A stretch of DNA of 64,000 nt from Mycobacterium sp. AZCC_0083 (GTDB taxonomy: Bacteria > Actinomycetota > Actinomycetes > Mycobacteriales > Mycobacteriaceae). The stretch's first letter is position 1; each line of letters starts with the position of its first letter. The stretch spans positions 248,001 through 312,000 of the forward strand of contig NZ_JACHGP010000010.1 of the NCBI RefSeq assembly GCF_014202335.1, read 5' to 3'. Of this stretch, positions 57,891 through 64,000 are shown piece after piece. Under the pieces are notes generated by a model. It searched no databases, had not been told where the DNA came from, and saw nothing but the letters and a program-made list of their open reading frames with translations. Made by a program: the position numbers and the translations under genes.

Positions 57891-59465
57891 CTACTCCGCG
57901 GGCGGCAGTTGGCGCGGCCCACCAGCTTCGCGCAACTCACCGGGGCCGTCGTGTTCGAGCAGCTCGACCTGCGGCTCGCGACCGGGCATGCGGCTCAACG
58001 ACGCCCGCTCCGATTGAGCTGCGCGCCCCGATTGAACAGCGGGCTTCGCCTCGGTGACTGTGGATCCGAGCTGCCGCGGCTGCTCTGTAGTCTCCTCGGA
58101 GTTGACGGTCACCTTGTGGGTGCGCTTGAGCAGGAACGTGATCTCCTCGACCTCTTCGAACACCTGCCTTGCGGCCCGCAGCGGTTGGGTTGTGGTGTCG
58201 ACCGCGCGGGCGACGAACGGTGGCACTAGCGGACGAAGCCAGCGAGCGGCGGCCTTGGTGACGTCCGGAATCGTCGGGATCAGCGACCCGCTACGCGGTT
58301 CAACCGCACCGCCCGATTCGACCAGTGCAGGCAGGTTCTCCGTTGTCTCCGCGGCGGCGGGCAATTCGGCCTGAGCCGCTTCGGCGTCCACGGGCTCCCG
58401 CTGCGCAGCCACCTGGACCGGGCCATCGAGTGCGTCGATGACCCGACGGCGATGGTGCTCGCGGTCGATCTCGGTCTGTGCCTCAACGGCCAATCGAGCG
58501 TTTGCGAGCTGCTGGTCGGCCCACATGATTTCGGTGGCCGCGCGCACCTCGGCACGTTTGACGGCAATCGCCGTGTCTGCCAGGAGCTCCGCGCGATCAC
58601 GCTCGGCGCGGGCGGCCGCGCCGCGATCGTCGGTCGTCTCGCCGCGCCACGACTTGAAGATCAGCGGCAGCAGGCTGAGCAACGCGAAGAACACGAGCGT
58701 GAACAACCGCAGCAGGAGCGCGCCGACGTTGGAGAACGTGTAGGCGTTCATCGCGACCCAGCGTGCTCCGAGGCCATGATTCGCTCCCGTCGCCACGGTC
58801 GCGCGGGCCTGCGCGAGCCCCTGCTCGGCGTTGGCGATCTTCGAGTCCAGCTCGGGTGCACCGCGGTCACGTGCGGCTTCGGCGGTACCTAACTCCCGCT
58901 GGGCGTCTGCGAGAAGCTCCTTCGCCGTTCGGGTTTCGGGTCCGGCACCAGGTACGCCTGTGATGCGCGTCTGGGGGCATGCCGGTGACGGGTTGTACTC
59001 GCAGCGTGCGACGACCAACGCCTCGTCACGATCCGCTCGTGCACTTTCGACCGCGGCGTCGAGCGCAGTCCGGGCGCCACGCGTCTGGTCGAGATCGGCT
59101 GAGGCCTGCGCGACGGCGGGCACGGCGAGAGCGGCGCGTGCGGTCTGCTCGTCGAGGCGGCGATCGATCGTGCTGCCGAAGAGGACGAGCGCGGCGAGCT
59201 CGCTGACGACCGCCCCGACCGCAATCGCGACCACGCCGCGTCCCACGACGCTGCGCCAGCGTGTCGGGCCGGTCGCAACCGCGCGGATGACCGCGCCGAC
59301 AAGGAGCCCGAAGAGGAGGGTCAACGGAAGGATGGCAAGCACCGGCCAGCTTGTCGATCCCGCGACGGCGAGGGTCGCGACGAGCCACGCCAGGGCGGCA
59401 TCGAGCACGACGACCACGCCGGTGATCACGTTGATGGACCGCTCGTGGACTTCGTCAGCGGACAT
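57891..59465 (-). CDS. DUF4407 membrane protein
   Basis: 524 residues from ATG 59465. Four transmembrane helices, near 12-36, 41-61, 73-97 and 241-262. The loop between helices 3 and 4 (about 110-225) is a charged coiled coil, with Cys in ARCEYNPSPACPQTR. The long C-terminal tail (265-524) is a second Ala/Glu/Arg-rich helical region. Matches DUF4407 by build. Function unknown. No operon partners: 83 bp to the next gene and 117 bp to the aminotransferase. Confidence 0.8.
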   Translation of the reverse strand: MSADEVHERSINVITGVVVVLDAALAWLVATLAVAGSTSWPVLAILPLTLLFGLLVGAVIRAVATGPTRWRSVVGRGVVAIAVGAVVSELAALVLFGSTIDRRLDEQTARAALAVPAVAQASADLDQTRGARTALDAAVESARADRDEALVVARCEYNPSPACPQTRITGVPGAGPETRTAKELLADAQRELGTAEAARDRGAPELDSKIANAEQGLAQARATVATGANHGLGARWVAMNAYTFSNVGALLLRLFTLVFFALLSLLPLIFKSWRGETTDDRGAAARAERDRAELLADTAIAVKRAEVRAATEIMWADQQLANARLAVEAQTEIDREHHRRRVIDALDGPVQVAAQREPVDAEAAQAELPAAAETTENLPALVESGGAVEPRSGSLIPTIPDVTKAAARWLRPLVPPFVARAVDTTTQPLRAARQVFEEVEEITFLLKRTHKVTVNSEETTEQPRQLGSTVTEAKPAVQSGRAAQSERASLSRMPGREPQVELLEHDGPGELREAGGPRQLPPAE

Positions 59466-59582
59466 GGGGGACTCCAATCATCTCTGGTGTTCTCCGAGGT
59501 GACGGGGTGTCGAGCCATCGCGCCGATGCGATGCATGGATCCTCTCACAGCCGCGCGGGCACGACGAACCGGTGAGTGCCCG

Positions 59583-60752
59583 CTAACCGACCGTGGTCAA
59601 CCAGGGACCCATCCGGCGGAGCGCCTCCGCGATGTCGCTCCTCGGGCCGGCGAACGACAATCGCACGTAGGCACCGCCATGTACGGTGTCGAAGTCGATG
59701 CCGGGTGCAATTGCAACGCCGGTGTCGCCCAACAGCTTTGCGCAGAACTGCAGTGAATCGGTGGAGAAGTCCGAGATGTCGGCGTAGACGTAGAACGCGC
59801 CGTCCGCGGGGGCGAGCCGGCCGAGACCCATCTCTGGCAGCCCGCGCAGCAACAGTTCACGGTTGACCGCGTACTGCTTGACCAGCGCGTCGGCCTCCAC
59901 GATCGATTCCGGCGCGAACGCGGCAACGGCTGCCTTCTGCGGCAGCGTGGGCGGGCAGATCGAGAAGTTCCCCGTCAGGCGGTCGACGGCGCGCAGCAGC
60001 GGTCGCGGCACCAGCAGCCAGCCCAGCCGCCAGCCGGTCATCGCGAAGTACTTCGAGAAGCTGTTCACCACGATGGCGTCGCGCGACGTCTCCCATGCGC
60101 AACTCGTCTGCGGCGCACCGGGATACACCAGACCGTGGTAGATCTCGTCGCTGATCAACTGCACGCCGGAGTCGGCGCACCACGTCGCGATGGCGGCCAG
60201 ATCGGCCGGTGGGATCACCGTTCCGGTCGGGTTGGCCGGGCTGGCGATCACCACGCCCTTGATGGGTGGGTCGATCGCCGCGAGCATCTCGACCGTCGGC
60301 TGGAAGCGGGTGTCGGGCCCGCATGGGACCTCGACCACCTCACAGCCAAGCGCCGACAGGATGTTGCGGTAACAGGGGTAGCCGGGGCTGGTCACGGCGA
60401 CGCGATCACCGACGTCGAAGCTCGCAAGGAACGCCAGCAGGAAGCCGCCGGTCGATCCGGTGGTGACCACGACGTCGTCGGGCTCGACGGTGATGCCGTG
60501 CCGGTCGGCGTATGACCCGGCGATCGCCTCGCGCAGTTCGTGAATCCCCAGCGCCACGGTGTACCCGAGGTTGTCGTTGGCCAGCGCGTCGGCTGCGGCC
60601 GCACGAATCGGCGCGGGTGCCTTGGCGCCAGGCTGCCCGGCCGACAGATTGACCAGGTCGCCGTGCGACCGCTGGCGCTCGGCCGCGGCCAGCCACACGT
60701 CCATCACGTAGAACGGCGGAATCCCCGCGCGCAGCGCCACGCGATCATTCAC
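59583..60752 (-). CDS. aspB: PLP aminotransferase (AspB-type, Rv3565-like)
   Basis: 389 residues from a GTG. Class I/II fold-type I transaminase. SAGQPG near 37, the SPANPTG segment near 176, DEIYHG and the PLP Lys in NSFSKYFAMTGWRLGW near 235, and a C-terminal RLSFAG. The amino-acid substrate is unresolved. Same order as M. tuberculosis Rv3565, next to fadE33. No link to sterol breakdown is evident from sequence. Confidence 0.85.
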   Translation of the reverse strand: MNDRVALRAGIPPFYVMDVWLAAAERQRSHGDLVNLSAGQPGAKAPAPIRAAAADALANDNLGYTVALGIHELREAIAGSYADRHGITVEPDDVVVTTGSTGGFLLAFLASFDVGDRVAVTSPGYPCYRNILSALGCEVVEVPCGPDTRFQPTVEMLAAIDPPIKGVVIASPANPTGTVIPPADLAAIATWCADSGVQLISDEIYHGLVYPGAPQTSCAWETSRDAIVVNSFSKYFAMTGWRLGWLLVPRPLLRAVDRLTGNFSICPPTLPQKAAVAAFAPESIVEADALVKQYAVNRELLLRGLPEMGLGRLAPADGAFYVYADISDFSTDSLQFCAKLLGDTGVAIAPGIDFDTVHGGAYVRLSFAGPRSDIAEALRRMGPWLTTVG

Positions 60753-60762
60753 CCGAGCCAGG

Positions 60763-61089
60763 CTAGACGGTCGCGCGCAGGACCATGTCGATCAGCCCTG
60801 GAAACCGTGTGTCGAGTTCAGGGCGCCGCAGCCAGAGGTACTTGCGCCTGCCCTCTTCACGCTCGCCGATGACCCCGGCCAGGGCCAGCGTCCTGATGTG
60901 ATGGCTCGCGGTGGATTTCGTCACCGGGACCTCGAGCTCGCCGCAGGCCATTGCACCTGTGCACGCCGCGAGTTGGCGCACGATTGCCACGCGGACCGGA
61001 TCGGCCAGCGCTTGAAGGACCGACATGCCGTCGATGTCTGGTGTGCCGCGAATGTGACCTCCACCCAAAAGTGATTGTTCGATAATCAT
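60763..61089 (-). CDS. ArsR-family regulator
   Basis: 108 residues from ATG 61089; an ATG at 61026 is also in frame and would give an 87-residue protein beginning MSVLQALADPVR. Winged helix with LADPVRVAIVRQL and the recognition helix VTKSTASHHIRTL. Three Cys at most, with no clear metal site. A 20-bp perfect palindrome (61076-61095) overlaps the start, suggesting autoregulation and control of the divergent DUF1330 gene. Confidence 0.88.
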   Translation of the reverse strand: MIIEQSLLGGGHIRGTPDIDGMSVLQALADPVRVAIVRQLAACTGAMACGELEVPVTKSTASHHIRTLALAGVIGEREEGRRKYLWLRRPELDTRFPGLIDMVLRATV

Positions 61090-61095
61090 CGAACA
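61076..61095. promoter_or_regulatory. Operator palindrome between arsR-type and DUF1330 genes
   Basis: TGTTCGAT-N4-ATCGAACA, a perfect 8-bp inverted repeat with spacer AATC. It overlaps the ArsR-family start codon (61089) and lies 18 bp before the DUF1330 start. Confidence 0.85.
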
Positions 61096-61113
61096 GTAGC
61101 ATTCAGAGGGAAA

Positions 61114-61446
61114 GTGATCGAGAAGATGGCCGCTGCATACCTCATTCACGTCGACCCGGAGTCCGGATACGGAGATCCCGACGGAATGGCCCAATACAAC
61201 GCCCATGTGGGTGCGATCATCGAGTCGTTCGGCGGTGCCTACCACCTGCGCCACAAGAAGTCTCGCGTGCTCGAAGGCGACTGGAGTCCTGACTTCATCA
61301 CGCTGATCGAGTTTCCCTCGATGAGCAAGCTCCTCGAATTCTACGAGTCCGAGGAGTACCGGCCGTGGCTTGACGTGCGCAAGAACGCCGGTGCCGGCAG
61401 GATCGTCGTCTTCGAAGGCGGCGCGCCGGATTACCCGTCAGGTTAG
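61114..61446 (+). CDS. DUF1330 family protein
   Basis: 110 residues from GTG 61114, chosen because GAGGG lies just upstream; ATG 61126 is possible. Ferredoxin-like dimeric alpha-beta barrel fold: VHVDPESGYGDP, GGAYHLRHKKSRVLEGDWSPDFITLIEFPS and a SEEYRPWLDVRK helix. Function unknown. Its end overlaps fadE33 by 4 bp. Confidence 0.82.
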   Translation: MIEKMAAAYLIHVDPESGYGDPDGMAQYNAHVGAIIESFGGAYHLRHKKSRVLEGDWSPDFITLIEFPSMSKLLEFYESEEYRPWLDVRKNAGAGRIVVFEGGAPDYPSG

Positions 61447-62384
61447 AGCACCTCGGCTTCGAGGCGGCGCAGATGCTCACGAGGCGGCCCGAGCAGTTGC
61501 GCGCTGCCGTGTGCACGCTTGAAGTACAGCTGGATGTCGTGCTCCCAGGTGATCGCGATGCCGCCGTGCATCTGGACGGCCTCGGCCGCGACGGCACTGA
61601 ACGCCTCGCTGGCCGCAATCCTGGCCAGCGCCGCCGACGTCGGCATCGGGTCCGCGACCGCGTCGTCGACCACCGCACGCGCCGCCTGCACCTTGACGTA
61701 GAGGTCGGCCATCCGGTGCTTGAGTGCCTGGAAGCTGCCGATCGGCCTGCCGAACTGAACCCGGTCCTTGGTGTACGCCACCGTCAGGTCCAGGCAGCGA
61801 CTTGCGGCGCCGATCTGCTCGGCGGCCATCAGGATCGCTGCGGCGTCGGCCAGTCCGGGGTCGGCTCCGATGGCGATGGTGTCGCCTGGCTCGACCCGCG
61901 CCAGCCTGCGGGTGGGATCCATGGTGGCGGCCGGATGAGCGACGACGTTCGTCCAGCGGGTCAGCGTGCCATCCTGCACGCCGATCACCACGTCGGCGAC
62001 GTCGCCGTTGAGCACGTAGTTGGGATCGAAGACGACGGCGCCGATCGACGTGCCCTCGGCGAGCTTCTCAAGGGCATCGGCGTCGGGTTCATCGGCGGCC
62101 ACCAGGGCCAGCTCGGCCAGCGTGGTGCCGAGCAGCGGCGTCGGCACCAGACCCTTGCCGAGCTCCTCGAGCACCACGGCGGCGTCGCCGAGTTCGCCGC
62201 CCGCACCGCCCAGTTCCTCGGGCACGACGAGCGCTGCCGCACCGACCTGCTCGCACAACAACTTCCACAGCGACTCGTCGTAACCGCGTTCCGAGGCCAT
62301 GGCCTCGCGCACCGCGGCGGGAGAGGCGTGCTTCTCGATCAGCGCGGCGACGGTGTCGCGCAACAGATCCCGTTCGTCACTCAT
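61443..62384 (-). CDS. fadE33: Acyl-CoA dehydrogenase FadE33-like
   Basis: 313 residues from ATG 62384, overlapping the previous gene (ATGA). A reduced ACAD subunit with FGRPIGSFQALKHRMADL and the QMHGGIAITWEHD terminal motif. In M. tuberculosis FadE31/32/33 act on ring C/D intermediates as heteromers under KstR2. Ortholog of Rv3564. Confidence 0.88.
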   Translation of the reverse strand: MSDERDLLRDTVAALIEKHASPAAVREAMASERGYDESLWKLLCEQVGAAALVVPEELGGAGGELGDAAVVLEELGKGLVPTPLLGTTLAELALVAADEPDADALEKLAEGTSIGAVVFDPNYVLNGDVADVVIGVQDGTLTRWTNVVAHPAATMDPTRRLARVEPGDTIAIGADPGLADAAAILMAAEQIGAASRCLDLTVAYTKDRVQFGRPIGSFQALKHRMADLYVKVQAARAVVDDAVADPMPTSAALARIAASEAFSAVAAEAVQMHGGIAITWEHDIQLYFKRAHGSAQLLGPPREHLRRLEAEVL

Positions 62385-63349
62385 GTCAGGCCCTCCAATC
62401 CGTCGAGAACCCTGCGACGGTGCCAGCTCGGGTCGCCCCACGCCGAGTGCAGCGCCTGCACCCGCAAAAGCAGAAGGGACAGGTCGTGCTCCTGGGTGAA
62501 GCCGATGGCGCCGTGCGTCTGCAGCGACGAGCGCGCCGAAAGCAACGCCGCATCCGACGCGGCGGCCTTCGCGGCGCTGACGTCGCGCGCGGTGTTCGGC
62601 GACCCGTCGGCGAGCGACAGCGCAGCGGCGTAGACGAGTGGCCGGGCCAACTCGACCGCGATGTAGACGTCGGCCAGCTTGTGCTTGATCGCCTGGTAGG
62701 AGCCGATCACGCGGCCGAACTGGCTGCGCTGCTTGGCGTATTCCACCGACGCGTCCAGCATGGCTTGGCCTGCGCCGATCAACTGGGCCGCGGTGACAAG
62801 CGCACCGAACTCGAAAGCCCGTGCGGTATCGGCCTTCTGCGCCTCGCCGACCGTGGTGACGTCGAACAGCCGGCGCGCCGGGTCCACGGACTGGTGCTGC
62901 TCACCTGCGGCGCCGTCGCTGACCTCGCCGTCGCCCGCGACCAGGATCAGGCCTGCGGTGTCGGCATCGACGGCCCTCGGCGCGTGCGGCCGCAGCGCGA
63001 CCGTCGCGATCAGTTCACCCGATGCCAGCCCGGCGCTGCGCTCGCCCTGGCCGGCCAGTAGAACCGGTGCCACGGCGATGGATTCGGCGACGGGGCCGGG
63101 TACACCCCAGTAGCCAAGTCGCTCGGTGGCCACCACCAGGTCGACGGGGTGCGCGCCGATACCGTCGAACTCCTCGGCCACCGCCAGCGCGGTCACACCG
63201 AGATCGCTCAGCGTGGCCCACAGCTTGCGGCCGGGACCGGTATCGCCAGCCGACCATGCCCGTACCGCGGCAGGCACGTCGGCGGATCCGAGTGCCGCGT
63301 CGATGCTTGCGGCGAAGTCGCGCTGCTGTTCGTCGATCTCGAAGTTCAC
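62381..63349 (-). CDS. fadE32: Acyl-CoA dehydrogenase FadE32-like
   Basis: 322 residues from GTG 63349, overlapping fadE31 (GTGA) and fadE33 (ATGA). ACAD subunit with FGRVIGSYQAIKHKLADV and the TQEHDLSLLLLR terminal segment. It pairs with neighbours to dehydrogenate a CoA-thioester of the late sterol rings. Ortholog of Rv3563. Confidence 0.88.
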   Translation of the reverse strand: MNFEIDEQQRDFAASIDAALGSADVPAAVRAWSAGDTGPGRKLWATLSDLGVTALAVAEEFDGIGAHPVDLVVATERLGYWGVPGPVAESIAVAPVLLAGQGERSAGLASGELIATVALRPHAPRAVDADTAGLILVAGDGEVSDGAAGEQHQSVDPARRLFDVTTVGEAQKADTARAFEFGALVTAAQLIGAGQAMLDASVEYAKQRSQFGRVIGSYQAIKHKLADVYIAVELARPLVYAAALSLADGSPNTARDVSAAKAAASDAALLSARSSLQTHGAIGFTQEHDLSLLLLRVQALHSAWGDPSWHRRRVLDGLEGLT

Positions 63350-64000
63350 TGTGTCTTCCCTGCCTGCTCCGCCTTCTCGCGGGGCAGCCCGAGTAGCCGC
63401 TCGGCGATGATGTTTCGCTGAATCTCGTTGGTGCCGGCGTAGATCGGACCGCCCAACGCGAACAGCAGCCCGTCGGTCCAATTGTAGGATTCCTCCTCGC
63501 GTCCGGGGAAATCCGCGAGCTCGGCATCTGCGCCGCGCAGGTCGAGTGCGGTCTGGTGCAGCGCGACGTCGAGCTCCGACCAGAACACCTTGGTGACCGA
63601 CGACTCCGCGCCAAGCTCACCACCGCCGGCAAGCCGCGTCACGGTGCCGAACGTGTGCAGTCGGTAGGCCTGCGCCTTGATCCAGGCATCGGCGACGCGG
63701 TCGGCGTAGGCGGGGTCCGGATCGGCCTGCCACAGCTTGACCAGCCGCTCGGCCGGTGCGACGAAGCGGGCCGGGCTGCGCAGCGACATGCCGCGCTCGT
63801 TGCTCGAGGTGCTCATGGCAGCGCGCCAACCTTCGTTCGCCTCGCCGATCACGTCCTCGTCGGGTACGAAGACGTCGTCGAGGAAGATCTCGCCGAACCC
63901 GGTGTCCCCGCCGAGCTGCGCGATCGGGCGCACCGTGATGCCGTCGGCCCTCAAGTCGAACATGAAGTACGTCAGGCCCCTGTGGCGCTGCGCATCCGGG
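63346..64000 (-). CDS. fadE31: Acyl-CoA dehydrogenase FadE31-like, C-terminal part
   Basis: About 217 residues, 5' end beyond the window. The frame continues to 64000 without a stop. LTYFMFDLRADGITVRP and DDVFVPDED segments, the SSNERG substrate-loop region, and the GGPIYAGTNEIQRNIIAERLLGLPRE FAD-binding end identify an ACAD catalytic subunit. It heads the overlapping fadE31-32-33 run, ortholog of Rv3562. Confidence 0.88.
   Translation of the reverse strand, partial: PDAQRHRGLTYFMFDLRADGITVRPIAQLGGDTGFGEIFLDDVFVPDEDVIGEANEGWRAAMSTSSNERGMSLRSPARFVAPAERLVKLWQADPDPAYADRVADAWIKAQAYRLHTFGTVTRLAGGGELGAESSVTKVFWSELDVALHQTALDLRGADAELADFPGREEESYNWTDGLLFALGGPIYAGTNEIQRNIIAERLLGLPREKAEQAGKTQ

Overview
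This window is a high-GC chromosome segment of a mycobacterium, most likely a fast-growing Mycolicibacterium-type species. Nearly every gene is an ortholog of the Mycobacterium tuberculosis stretch from about Rv3618 down to Rv3562, in the same order (Rv numbers are from memory). The PE_PGRS genes found there in the tubercle bacillus are absent. No rRNA, tRNA, CRISPR array, insertion sequence, integrase or phage gene was seen.

Layout. (1) 1-11.3 kb: an ephA / flavin monooxygenase pair, then ftsH and a tightly overlapping folate and pantothenate/CoA run: folE-folP-folB-folK, two membrane or unknown genes, a Rossmann/DUF2520 gene, panC-panD-coaX. (2) 11.4-16.3 kb: lysS, the nucleoid protein lsr2, and clpC1 behind a ClgR-type box. 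(3) 16.3-18.5 kb: a UPF0145 gene, then a cobalamin riboswitch controlling cbtB-cbtA and a histidine-phosphatase-fold protein. (4) 18.5-25.9 kb: lpqF-mhuD (heme degradation), hydrolases, a GlxA-type regulator, an alpha/beta-hydrolase/adenylate cyclase fusion, mutY, a carbonic anhydrase and a secreted-domain membrane protein. (5) 25.9-27 kb: one AbiEi/DUF559-type gene flanked by two roughly 60-bp direct repeats. (6) 27-33.9 kb: disA-radA-lpqE facing carD-ispF-cysS-rlmB; ispD, normally between carD and ispF, is missing. (7) 33.9-44 kb: arsB2-like permease, glycerophosphodiesterase, metallo-beta-lactamase fold hydrolase with bluB, sulfurtransferase, two TetR regulators with recognisable operators, an SDR, an Old Yellow Enzyme, a LacI regulator and trehalose-phosphate phosphatase. 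(8) 44-52.5 kb: kstR, fadE34, kshB and hsaACDB for sterol ring catabolism, with KstR boxes. (9) 52.5-61.4 kb: accessory secreted and lipoprotein genes, a lipase, a LysR/MHS transporter/3-hydroxybutyrate dehydrogenase module, a DUF4407 protein, an aminotransferase and an ArsR/DUF1330 pair. (10) 61.4-64 kb: fadE33-fadE32-fadE31 (partial) for the late sterol rings.

How the genes work together. Two sterol-catabolic blocks (KstR-controlled ring A/B opening and side-chain steps; fadE31-33 for rings C/D) lie about 9 kb apart with accessory genes between. Two vitamin B12 modules are present: riboswitch-controlled cobalt uptake, and bluB for the lower ligand. Gene overlaps of the ATGA, GTGA, TTGA or TGATG kind are common and mark the operons. 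The most unusual signals are the direct-repeat-flanked AbiEi-type cassette, a short dispersed repeat that sits in frame inside folP, hsaD and (diverged) fadE34, and the missing ispD.
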